Origin: Artocarpus heterophyllus | Taxonomy: Eukaryota; Streptophyta; Magnoliopsida; Rosales; Moraceae | Assembly (NCBI GenBank): GCA_025403435.1 | Contig: CM046331.1 | Span: 28,686,459-28,750,458, forward strand | DNA: 64,000 nt | Reading direction: 5' to 3' | In this document: piece by piece, positions 35,083 to 45,825 of the stretch | How positions within the stretch are numbered: the stretch's first letter is position 1 | Layout: every line of letters begins with the position of its first letter | Made by a program: the position numbers and the translations under genes | Notes under the pieces: model-generated | Told to the model about the DNA's origin: nothing | The model's input: the letters and a program-made list of their open reading frames with translations, nothing else | The model's database searches: none

Positions 35083-37345
35083 CATTACCATGTGATTTTC
35101 TGTCCATATTAAACGCTGAATTCATATGATAGATACCTTAAATACACAAATAATCCGTTTCTTCCTCATTCCCTCTCGATTCCTATATTTGTTTTTCAAT
35201 TCTTCTAGTGCAAGATATTTTTGCATTGATCGGCACAATAACCAACGATGGGTCATACCATTGACGCCAAGAAGGAGACAGAGCGTTAGAAAAGAGAGAG
35301 AAAAATAGACTTAAGAGAGACGAAATGAGATAAAAAAAAATGAGTATTTTGGATTCAATTGTGCATTTGTAGGATAAATTTTTTGGCATTTGGACAGCAT
35401 TTAGGAGGGGTAAATTTGAGATTTCATATTTTTTTCAATTTAATTAACTATAAGGAAGCGTTTGTAAGCGGGTTTCATGTGGTTTGAACTCATGAAACTA
35501 ATTCAAACTGATGTTTGAAAGTGTATTAACTCATAAGTTAGTACTCTAATATGATGTTTAAACCTATCCAAATTCAATTTTGGAGAATTTATGCCTCCCT
35601 CATTCCATTTCCTTCCGGTTCACATGGTTTTCAATCTATTTTCTATAGTAAAACTATCCAAGTACCACTTCCTTCATGTAATATTTTATTCCCAATTTAG
35701 ATTTTGTACTTTGGTCCAAAACTAATGTACTCAAATAACCTAGGATCAAAATAGCGATTCAAACCACAAGATTCAAAACAATACCAGCCGCTATACAAAT
35801 GGAAGTAGAGGGAGTTGAAGGAAATTTCAAATTTGTATGTATTATTCTTATAGTATGCAAATTAAAGAAAAAACACATACTGCAAGTTGATATATATATA
35901 TATATACACACACACATATATATTAATTTATGTTTTAGCTAATTAAGATTTAAGATCTGTTTTATTTGATCTTTCCGATACAATACCAGATTAGTACGTT
36001 AACATCAAATATTAACATTTGATCAATAAGAAAAATACTCTCTATTACAATGATAAATTGTGTTAAATTTAACATATATTATACGTAATGTCAAATTTAA
36101 CACCAAGTATAACATATGTCAAATTGTGACATTTGATTCCTATTAGTTAGTGCATTCATCTTTTCATCTAAACACTACAATAATTAAAATTTTAATTTTA
36201 ATTTTAAAATTTTACTTTCATGAATTCCAAAGCTTTATAATTATGTTAAATAATAGACATAGTATTTGAAATATTATTATGTATCAGAGAAACCTGGATA
36301 GCATGTCAAATATATTATTTTACATCTTTTTTGACATCAAATGTATAATTGACTTAAATATTTGTACTGAACATGATCTTAGTAAATGCCATCTGTGCTA
36401 ATTCTCTTACATGCCTTTTACTCCTTCTATCTCTTTAGTTTAGAAAGAAAAAGATTTAAGAACTAAAAAGCTATTGATTGATTTTACAAGACAATTTATG
36501 TTTTTTAAGTTAATTATTCTAACTAAGAATTATCACTCCTATTTATTTAACCCTTTCAAACTAAGTATATTATTATTCAAGTATGGTGCCTTTTTCTTAT
36601 AGGAGTATATGCCTTTTGGTAACTTTATGTAGGTGCAAAAGTTTTCTCTGAAGCAGTATTGTATAGTAGAAAATAAAAGAATAAAATGAAAAAATAAGAC
36701 AAAGAAGAAACAAAGTAGTAATTTTTTTAATGAAAAAGAAACTAAGGGAGCCCCTTGTGACGGGATCTGTTGACTCCTTCATTGATCATGTTTAAAGAAT
36801 AAAGATCTACATTGATTTTTTTTTTTTAAATTATGGCATGAATCTTTAATTCTTCGTGGCAGCCTAGGAAGAGTCGCATCTGCTCAATGATTTAAAGTTT
36901 CCACTAAAATTACTTGTCTAAAAAATTTTCTTAGAACGTTATCAAAAGAAAGTTTCCATTATAATTAAATTCAAATTAATATATCTTAATTAGTGTTATC
37001 TCTAGAGACGCTCCAAAAATAATCAAGGCCATCCTGGCCGCACAAAAGCTCTTTTTGTTTTCGCATATATAAATGAAAATTAGTGGTGTCTATAAATTTA
37101 TCTTAAGATTTTGGTCAAGGAAATCTCTCTCTCTCCCCCTCTCTCTCTCCCTCCCTTCCTCTCCCTCTTAAATGTGTGTAGCTCAATTTTAAATCTTGGC
37201 TAATAATAAAGAAGATATAGTAAAATTCTTGAAAATTTTTCAGCTAATAGAATTGACAACTTTTTGTCAAAATGAGATTGTTTCTTTCTTCACTATTTAA
37301 TAGCGACCAGTGTTCAGACAGCTAAATATTGGTTGTTTTTATATA
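35083..37345. other. Intergenic, no gene recognised
   Basis: AT-rich spacer with a TA/CA run at about 35890-35920 and a CT-rich tract at about 37124-37170. Short open frames (35126-35308, 36597-36782) have no recognisable features. Confidence 0.5.
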
Positions 37346-38780
37346 GGACCCCTCTTGAACTTGTCGTCTTTGGAAAATGGATCCATAAACTAAAAATTTT
37401 TGTAATTGACTTCTAGAACTTTGAAATTCGTTGCAAACCAAATCCAATTGAAAACGGGGTTAAATTTCTGATAGATTTTCATCATGTGACTTACATGTGA
37501 TGTTTTAGGAAGGGTATGACATGTCCATTTTATCAAATTGAGAATTAATTTTGAAAAAAAAAGTTGAAACAAAAAAAAAAATCAAATTAGAAAAGAAAAA
37601 CTTCAGCCTCCTTCTCCTTCTTCACTTGTATGCGCCTCCCCTGTTCCTCCTCCATTCATCAGCTGCCGTAGCACCCCACCCGCCTAATCCGGCGCTCTTC
37701 GGCTCTAGATGTTGCCCGGCTCCTCTTCATCACTAGATCAGGTGTCGTAGCTTCCTCCTTGCCAGATTCCGGCGTCACAGTGGCCCCTTCGCATCCTCCC
37801 CTATGTTGCAACGCCTCCTCCGCATTCTCCCAGATGACGTCGTCACCGTCGCAACAGCCTCCTCCTCCGATACTTGGTGTCGCATCCATTTCTACATCAG
37901 ATCTGGTGAGCTCGTCCCTTTCGAAAGAAGAAAAGAAAAGAGGGAAATAGATGATGGAGGAAATGGATCCTATTCGGACTCTGACGTTCTGTAACGAGCT
38001 CCGTGTTTGTCGTCGTTGAGGTTGCTGTCGACAACGAACGTATGCAAGTGGTGGAGAGAGACGAGCAGGAGGCGTTGTCGGTGGCGAAGATGCTGTGAAC
38101 TATGGCTTGGTTTTGACGATGGCTTAATAAAGATGAAGTTAATTTAGCTCATTGAACATGAGGTGTTGTGATGTGGTTTGATTTCCAGGATGGCTCAATG
38201 AACAATGAACAAGAAACTAGTCTAGGTTTCCTTTGTTTTTTTGACATGATAACATGGGTTTCTTTAATGAACATCAAACTAATGGTTTCTTTTGTTTTTG
38301 GATAGAGTTAATGTTTTCTTTTTTATTAACATAATCAGAGTTGTTCTTTTTTTTTTTTTTTTTTGAGGTCAAGGGTTTTTCTCTTTTAATGTTTGCTTTT
38401 TATTTAAATTTGATTTGATTTTTCTTTTTAAATTTCTAAATGCTATATTTAAGTTAATTTTACTTATATTTCATAAAAATTGATGGATAAACAAAATTCT
38501 GAAGTAAGAATAGACTTTTTACTTAATGTTTTTTATTAAAATGGACATTTTAGCTAAATTTAAATTGTTTTTTGGGATTAATAATTAAATTTGAGTTAGA
38601 ACTAGAAGAAAATAACCATCGATGCCATTTTTTGTTGTCCATGTGCTAGTCACTTGCACTAAACCATCTATAATTTAACAGACGTTTTCAATTGGACTTG
38701 GTTCGCATTCAAGGAGTCAATTGCAAAAATTTTTAGTTTAGGGACTAATTTGCTAAAGATGACAAGTTCAAGAGGGGTCC
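37346..38780. mobile_element. Mutator-like element with long inverted repeats and GC-rich cargo
   Basis: The first and last roughly 120 bases are inverted copies: GGACCCCTCTTGAACTTGTC begins the left end and, read on the minus strand, the right end; both continue with AAACTAAAAATTTTTG.AATTGACT and CCAA.TCCAATTGAAAACG. The middle (about 37610-38100) is markedly GC-rich against AT-rich arms and has proline/serine-rich open frames on both strands, none with a known domain. Long inverted repeats around foreign-looking GC-rich DNA resemble Pack-MULEs. No transposase is present, and I could not find a matching 9-bp target duplication, so the class is inferred. Confidence 0.65.
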
Positions 38781-39560
38781 CATGCAAAAAAAAGAAGCCT
38801 TTTTTTCATGTTTTAATAAGCAAAAATAATAACGACAGTTTTTTTTTTTTTTTTTGAAGGGATAATAACAACAGTTTTAAGTTCCCTAGCTTGTGAAAAA
38901 AAAAAATTGACCTTATTATTATTTCGTATAGACTATTAACCTTTTTTTTAAGGGAAAAACGCATGGTATGGTATCACTTGGCTTAATAAAAAAAATGGCA
39001 ACTTATAACTAACTAACCTCAATATTTCAATTAAATATGAAATTTAGAAACATTGAATAAAACAAAAGGTGGATAACTTAATTTCCGCTAACCTTTTTCT
39101 TTTTTTCGTGAGCAGATGCAAAAGGATAATATTGGTCGAGTACTGAAATATTAATATTAGAACAAAAGAATCTCAATGATTAAAACCAAATGAAACAAAA
39201 ATACTTTAATGAATGCTTAGCACTTACCATCAACATTTTAACGAGCATAACATATAGATATTCATCAACAAAATTGACCCAAACGTTAACATGATTTATA
39301 AGCGCTTATCTTGCAGTTTTACAATTTAAACTTTTTTGCAACACTACATATTTTCTCCCAAAAAAATTGAATTTCTTTTCAAACTCATATCGAGCTGAAC
39401 AGAAAAGAAATTAAATCAAAATAATTCATGAAGACTTAATTAATCCACATATTTTCACCTTCACTCTAGTTTTTTTTTTTTTTAATTTCTTTTCCTTTTA
39501 CTTCACAATTAAAGAATTTAAATATTGAAATAACTACCAAATCTTGATCTTAGATTGGTC

Positions 39561-39897
39561 CTATGAGTAGCTGCAAAGGCCAAAAGCACAAAGGCCTCCA
39601 TTACTACACCTATTGTTGCACCCAACACAATGTCTCTTGTTGAAGGAAGGGTTCACACACTTGCCATTGCAACAAATCTTGTTGTACTTGCACTTCGTCC
39701 CACATTTTCCGCAGTTATGTCGGTCTCTCATCACATTCACACACTTCTTCTTGCAACAAGTCGGCCCGGGGCTGCCCTTGGCTTGACAAATCCTCGGTAC
39801 CCTTTCATACTCAACAACCTCATTTTGTAACGCATCAATATCCCGCGATATCGGCGAAAACAATCATGAAAATCAAGAACAGATTAATGAGCTTCAT
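39561..39897 (-). pseudogene. STIG1-like paralogue, frameshifted and internally deleted
   Basis: The ancestral ATG is at 39897 and opens a signal peptide very like that of the 43201 gene (KLINLFLIFMIVFADIA), but this frame stops at once (GGATATTGA) after a small deletion. The cysteine domain continues in another frame with nearly all cysteines intact up to LCAFGLCSYS and its stop. About 50 codons present in the paralogues between the signal peptide and PRIC (the serine-rich linker and LTC) are missing. One conserved glycine is changed (HCVGC for HCGGC). As written it cannot make a secreted STIG1 protein, so I call it a pseudogene. Its promoter block is still conserved. Confidence 0.75.
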
Positions 39898-39984
39898 TTT
39901 TGTGAGATGAAAATGAAAAATTATTATAGCTAGGGAAATTCAGAGCTAAATTTGGAGTTTTGGTGAGATGATGAAGTATTTTAG

Positions 39985-40065
39985 AGTTCTATATATAGAT
40001 AGCTCATTTAGCAAAGTATTTGACACGTTTTAGCCTACTTTTTGTTAGTGGAGAAGTCCAAATAC
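39985..40065 (-). promoter_or_regulatory. Conserved upstream block of the STIG1 pseudogene
   Basis: TATA-like CTATATATAG at 39989-39998 and the block GACACGTTTTAGCCTACTTT followed by GTTAGTGGAGAAGTCCA at about 40022-40060. The same block stands in the same place before the two functional minus-strand paralogues. Confidence 0.5.
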
Positions 40066-41037
40066 AACTACTATCAATACGGCAATAAGCAATAGTGCTT
40101 AGATTATATAATCAAGCTTAAAAATATTTGAAAGTGACCGAAAAAGGGTACTATAATATGAATACAAAGGATTATAAAAAAAAGTCTAATCCCAAAAAGT
40201 ACGTAGCAATATAACAAGTGATAGGTGTAAATAGTCAAAGCATTGTTTGCAATAGTTCAAATTCTTCACATGATTTTCTTTGAATTAAATATGAGGTTAA
40301 CGTCTGTGCTTGTGAAATATATTATATTACTCTACCTTTTCTTTTTCAGGAATAATATATTATATAAAATATGTGAAATTTTACAATTAGGTTAAATTTT
40401 TGCTTTCATAGGAACTTCCGAGGAGAAGTACGGGGATTGGTTACTCTAGTAAAATTAGATTGCTTTTTTCTCTTTAATCCATATTTCAATTCTACATATC
40501 AAGAGAATTTCTGGCGCTAAGGCCTATGTCCAACCAAGATTTGGTATGTATCCACGTATAATATAATGTTTTTTAAATATAAAGGAGCAATTTTATTCAA
40601 CTAAAACAAATATTATACGTACAGATCGACTTTCAAAAAGAAAAATTATATGTTTTAATAATACCAAAATTGATATAACAAATGGCCAATAATTATAAAT
40701 TAACAAAATAATCAAATGTTTATACTAAAGAACGTGGAGTTTCTCTTTCTTTTCTTTCTTTTTCTTTTTTTTTTTTTGCATTCTTTTCAATCGATTTGCA
40801 TGAGACTCTACAAAGAAGATAAATTGAGCAAGCAATAATTTTTTGCCTGCTTCAAAACACGCTCCACTTCAAATATGAACTCTTTTGATTGATATAATAT
40901 AACGAACATTTGTTGATGTCGTCTTTGACCGTATAAAATCCACCAGATCTGACAACAAATTACAGGACAAAAGGTCGCAAAAATGAGAAACTTAAACAAG
41001 TTACCACGGCAAGATCTTATTAGTGAACAAACTAACG

Positions 41038-41186
41038 AGTGTTTGGCTACCTCAATTCCAACTCAAATAGTGTAAAAGCTCTTAAATGTTACAGTATAAA
41101 ATAATAATATATTACAGTATAAAATCTCACATGTTATAGCATTTTTAGTTCTAACTATTAGATTCAACTTGCTTTCCAAACACCCT
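41038..41186. mobile_element. MITE, CTCACATG-core family
   Basis: Left end GTGTTTGGCTACC and right end GCTTTCCAAACACCC are inverted. The core reads GTGTAAAAGCTCTTAAATGTTACAGTA (quoted here as two parts: GTGTAAAAGCTC and AATGTTACAGTA), then ATAAAATCTCACATGTTATAG. Confidence 0.65.
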
Positions 41187-42183
41187 GTATATAAAAAGAT
41201 ATAAGTAGGCATGTCCTTTTGTTAGTCATTGTACACTAAAACTGCAAAATAAAAGGAAAAAAAAAAGGAATCAATCGTACTAGAGAGAGAAATTCCTAAA
41301 AATTTTCCTTTTCGGTTGGAAGATTTGCCGAAATTTGGAGTGAATATGAAAAGACTCAGGTTTAGATTGTACTTTCACCAAATTATTGGCATGCTAATTG
41401 AATATAAGCATTATTGACTCCTGCGTATATAGTGTAAACAGATATTATTCAAGCTCTTGCATGTTTTTTTTAAGAAAAAAGTATGCACATGGAGTGAGAC
41501 TAGTTCAATTGGTGTTTAGGATGTTTGAAAACTTTAAAAAAAAAAAAAAATGCATCTAGGACTTCTTTTCAAGTTCCTTTTTCTCCATACATCCCATTTA
41601 TTTCTCCCTTGGCCTAACATTTTTCGGTGTTTGAAATTTAAATTGGGAAAAAAGTGGACCAAACTAATATTAATTTTATCCTTTCTTTTACTTCTTTCAA
41701 TTCATTGACCTTTTTGAATTTAGACCGCTTGCAATACAAAAGCTAGCACAAAGGAAAATCCATATTAATTTCAAGCCTAATTTTCCTGTAAAGACTCGTA
41801 TTCATTGTCACACCCTGACTACTAATTATCCCCACTATTTAGCCCTTTTGGTCTCCATCATAAGGACACATATAACTTCGACACATATAACTTTCGTTTG
41901 AAACTTCAGTTGTAACCGACGCCTTAAGTTTAAGAATTGTAACATATGAGAGCTTTACACTGTAATCACTTTTTGCTTTTGATTGTAACTGTTGAGAGCT
42001 TTACATTATTTATAGTTGTGGAATTGAACACCCCTATAATCTTCCTAAGCCAATTTCTACAAAATCCAATTTCTCCAAATTTTCTAATTATTTTCCATCT
42101 TTAGAAGGAAAAATAAATCATAAACAAACAGCTTAAAGTTCAAAAAAAGAAAAAAAAAACTAAACAACAACAATAATCTAATA

Positions 42184-42289
42184 GAGTGTTTTAGAAGCAA
42201 GTTGAAACTTAAATACTATAGCATCCATGTGAAAGCTTTACACTATGTAGCAGTTGAAACTTTATTGTTGAAATTGGTTCCCAAACACC
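42184..42289. mobile_element. MITE, CTCACATG-core family, short copy
   Basis: Left end GAGTGTTTTAGAAGCAAG and right end GGTTCCCAAACACC are inverted; the core contains ATGTGAAAGCTTTACACTAT. A related but less complete copy lies just upstream at about 41892-42036. Confidence 0.6.
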
Positions 42290-43200
42290 GTCGTCTTCTC
42301 CGGCTATATATCCGCTTTTGCTATAAGCAAAATGCGTAAAAGTAGAAGATAGTTAGGCATCGAGTTTAGAAGGGCAAGTGATGAACATGAATAAAAAAAA
42401 AAAGAAAAAAAGTTTGCTAACTATTTGTTAATGATTGAGAAAATTTTTACTTTTGTATAAAATAAAATCATCATGCATAGAGAAATGTTCTTTTTGATGT
42501 GTGGAAAAGGTAAGATGTATACAAACCCAATTTGTACTTTTGAGGGGAAAAAAGGAAAGAAAAAATTACGAAGATTTTTTTCTTGATCTTGTTGGTTGGT
42601 AATTAACTGAAGCAAACGATACAAAGAAAAACTGCTCAAACTCTAAAGAAAAAAATAATAATACAATTTTCGAGCATTAGTTACTGCTCAGCACCGACGC
42701 ACAACACCAAATATATGTTCGAACGAAATAGATCATCCATATTTATGTTTTGTATTTTACCTTTTTTTCTTTGCTTTTTTAGTCTCCCCTTCCTTTATCG
42801 TTTTTATATACATAGCATATATACGTATCTTGGAGAAAATTGCGGAGCTCGACTAAAATATCAATATCCAATGAAAACATAACCATTTAAATCACAACCA
42901 CGTATATATATAAACATATATATATATATATATCTTTCTTTTTTTTTAACTTAAAGCTCTGGACTATAATTGTACTTTCACTTGTATGTGTTTTAGCATG
43001 TAGAGCTTTGATAATTGTTTTATATAATATCCACGCATTTGACAAAAAAAAATTCCATTATCTACACCGAAAACTTTAATAAAATCAAAATTACCAAATA
43101 CAATAAAACAGAATCATTACACTAATGACATTTTTTTCTTCATCTTGCAATGAGAGAATTTGAATCTTTAAATGAATTATATACTCAAGATCTTATGATC

Positions 43201-43656
43201 CTATGAGTAGCTACAAAGTCCAAAAGCACAAAGGCCTCCGTTACTACACCTATTGTTGCACCCACCACAATGTCTCCTGTTGAAGGACGGATTTACACAC
43301 TTGCCATTGCAACAGATCTGGCTATACTTGCACTTCTTCCCACACTTGCCACAGTTATGGCGGTCTCTAAGCAAATTGACACACTTATTCTCGCAGCAGC
43401 TCGGTCCTGGGCTGCCGTTGGCGCGACAAATCCTCGGAAACCTTTTGCACGTCAACCTCCTAGTGTTCTTCCTCGGCAAGAAATATGAAAAGCGTTCCAC
43501 TTCATGTATTTGATCAGAAGAGGAAGATTCTAGCTGGTCATCATGATTTATATTATCATAATTTTCTAGTTCATTTTGTAAGGCTTCAATGCCGCAAATC
43601 GCGATATCTGCGAAAACGATCATGAAAATCAAGAACAGATTAATGAGCTTATTCAT
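43201..43656 (-). CDS. STIG1-like secreted cysteine-rich protein (151 aa)
   Basis: Intronless. Signal peptide at residues 1-22 (KLINLFLIFMIVFADIAIC), a serine/acidic linker, a basic RKNTRRLTC segment that may be a processing region, then the STIG1 domain from about residue 74: CC.NKCVNLLRDRHNCGKCG, CCNGKCVNPSF, RRHCGGCNNRC, LCAFGLCSYS. Length and cysteine spacing are normal for the family. The protein should enter the apoplast as an extracellular peptide or precursor. It is about 85% identical to the copy at 55566, with the C-terminal domain almost unchanged and the signal and linker more divergent, which suggests selection on the cysteine domain. A copia element sits about 360 bases upstream of its ATG and could affect expression. 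Confidence 0.92.
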   Translation of the reverse strand: MNKLINLFLIFMIVFADIAICGIEALQNELENYDNINHDDQLESSSSDQIHEVERFSYFLPRKNTRRLTCKRFPRICRANGSPGPSCCENKCVNLLRDRHNCGKCGKKCKYSQICCNGKCVNPSFNRRHCGGCNNRCSNGGLCAFGLCSYS

Positions 43657-43860
43657 TTTGTGAGAAAAGGTTGAGAGGTTTGGCTATAGAGAATAGAGAT
43701 GTATTGTTACTTGTGTCAATGGAAAAATGTTTAGGAGCTTGGTTTGTGAAGGTGACGACGTTTTGGGTGTACATATATAGGGGAAGCCAATTTGGCAGTG
43801 GTTAGTGGCTACACGTTTTAGCCTACCTTTTTGATAGTGGGGAAGTCCACTTTTAAATGC
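43657..43860 (-). promoter_or_regulatory. Proximal promoter of the 43201 STIG1 gene
   Basis: TATA-like CTATATATGT at 43771-43780 on the minus strand. At 43809-43850 is the block ACACGTTTTAGCCTACCTTT followed by TTGATAGTGGGGAAGTCCAC, conserved before all three minus-strand copies. Confidence 0.6.
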
Positions 43861-44016
43861 TACCAAAAAATTTTGGATTTTATTCTACGGTAAATGCAAG
43901 CATGTGCTTCTCTTTTAGATGCAAACACAATTTAAAAAACTGAAAAAAAAACAAAAACAAAAACAATGACTTGATCAAATAGGTGCAATTAAGAAAGTGA
44001 AACAAAAGATATATTG

Positions 44017-44455
44017 TGTTAGTAGTATGACCCACATAATTAATTAAAGGCCTTTAAAATTTATCAGATTTATTTAGTTTAATAATTATTTAAATGCTAA
44101 AATCCTATTGGCTATGAGGGGTTGCAACTCTTATTAAAATATGTGTCTATATCTGAAAAGATATGTCTGTATGTGAAGAGATATGTACTTTGATGGAAAG
44201 GCACTTATTGAGGGTCTATAAATAAGAGTCTAGTCCTCTCTCCACCCAATTGAATTGTATTCTTCTCTCCATCAGAAAATACGTTAAAGAAAGTGTGGGT
44301 TTAGAGAGAGAAACTGGGTTCTTCTTGTCTGACTATTTTTGTTCCAGAGTTTCTGAAAAATTGAAGTTATGAATCAAGGTACGCTTAAATATCTTTTCTG
44401 TGAAAATTATTGAATTCTAAGATTACTGGGAATTACAGATATTAAAGTTCTTACA
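44017..44455 (+). repeat. 5' LTR of the copia element
   Basis: 439 bp. A TATA box (CTATAAAT, 44217-44224) predicts a transcript start near 44250. The first ATG after that point is at 44369, within the LTR, and is followed at 44379 by a GTACGC splice donor. Confidence 0.9.
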
Positions 44456-45825
44456 TTTGGTATCAAGAGCAATTAGGTTTTTGAAACTCATAGTTTTCTT
44501 TTAGGTTATGTTCTTAATTATATTTGTACCTAGAATGTCTCTGCGATTAAAATATCTGAATTTGGGAAAGAATTGAATTATGGGTTTATTCGGTTTATTC
44601 TTTTGAATCGAGAAAAGAAATCGCACATATATTAATCACATATTAATATGCCTTTTTATGCAAGAAATCGCACGTAGTGTATTGCAAAAGCGATTTCGCC
44701 AAAAAAAAAAAAAAAAAAAAGGAAAAGTCAGTGCAATATAATAAATGTTTTGCAGTATAATAGATTCTCCATAAATGCACGAAATATATTGTCTGTATAG
44801 AAAACTTTTACTTTTTCTTCGTTTGCTTTGTGTCCCTGCGTTTGTGTGTGTATACATATGTATACATATAAAGCTGTACATTGGATACAGAGAACCCAAA
44901 AAAAAAAAAAAAAAGACAATCAACAATTGCTGTCGCTTATCAAATAAAAGTTTTCTTTTGATAAAAGTTATTTGGCAATCAATTTATTTGCCGATTAAGT
45001 TATTTGCCCGTTCAAGACCACAAAATTACTTTCCTTTGCTATATTCAAGTTATTTGCCGATTAAGTTATTTGCCCGTTCAAGACCACAAAATTACTTTCC
45101 TTTGCTATATTCAAGTTATTGAATGAAATTGTTATATGCAAGTTATTGAATGAAATTGTTGATCGGCAAATCTATTATATATATATATATTGATGTTATG
45201 CAATTGATGTGATATGTACTGTTTTGTTTTGTTTTAATAAAACATGTATGTGCAATATTATGTTTATGGGAACTTCTCAGTAAAAAGTTGTATATATGAT
45301 GTTGATGCATGTATATACTTGACCATAATTAATTACTTGAAACAAGTAAAACTATTGTTTCCAATGTTGAAATTACATTATTGTAGTTTGTTAGTCACCA
45401 AAGTGGCCAAACTTTAAAGTTTAGTAATTTTCAAATTGAGAAACAAAAGTTTAATTACTCATGAATTTTGATGCTTATGATTGAGATGACATTTATAGAT
45501 CATGGGCCATTGAATTTCATCTATTATAAGAACTTAGGAATCGCCCAAAGGTTGATTAGCTTTCTTTATAATTGATGAATATAATAGTTGGTAATTAATA
45601 TGTCCTATTATTTTTGTTTGTTTATCCAAAGATAGCAAGCATTTTTACTAGGCTATTTATGATTACCAAATTAAATTTTTACTTTTAAATTAGCATCATT
45701 TATAGTTTGTATGTCTTAGTATCACCCAAAGGAGAACTAGGATATATAATTACTGTCTTAGTTTGAATCTAATTATGTGATCATCTCAAAGCATTAATAT
45801 ATGAATGTTTCTTGCATATTTGCAG
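44379..45825 (+). other. Candidate leader intron of the copia element
   Basis: Predicted donor GTACGC at 44379 after an ATG plus seven bases (44369-44378), and acceptor TTTCTTGCATATTTGCAG ending at 45825. Splicing would join the LTR ATG in frame to gag. The segment between has no long open frame and contains an exact 66-bp tandem duplication (44984-45049, 45050-45115), A-runs and TA repeats. Without splicing, gag would have to start at the ATG at 45801, after about 1.5 kb of leader with many other ATGs. The second copia element shows the same arrangement. Confidence 0.55.
44984..45115 (+). repeat. Exact 66-bp tandem duplication in the copia leader
   Basis: Two adjoining copies starting TTATTTGCCGATTAAG and ending GCTATATTCAAG appear identical, so the duplication is very recent. 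Confidence 0.85.

Larger units (their letters stand above)
40066..43200. other. Intergenic within the STIG1 cluster; MITEs
   Basis: Contains duplicated upstream DNA of the STIG1 unit (about 40140-40320, similar to 53090-53300), MITEs at 41038-41186, about 41892-42036 and 42184-42289, and TA runs near 42905-42935. About 41640-41790 aligns loosely with 52070-52150 and 56910-56980, further remnants of the same duplication. No extra gene found. Confidence 0.5.

Noticed and set aside
37659..37994. Proline/serine-rich frames inside the mutator-like element as real genes
   Set aside because: Overlapping frames on both strands in GC-rich DNA are expected by chance; no conserved domain.
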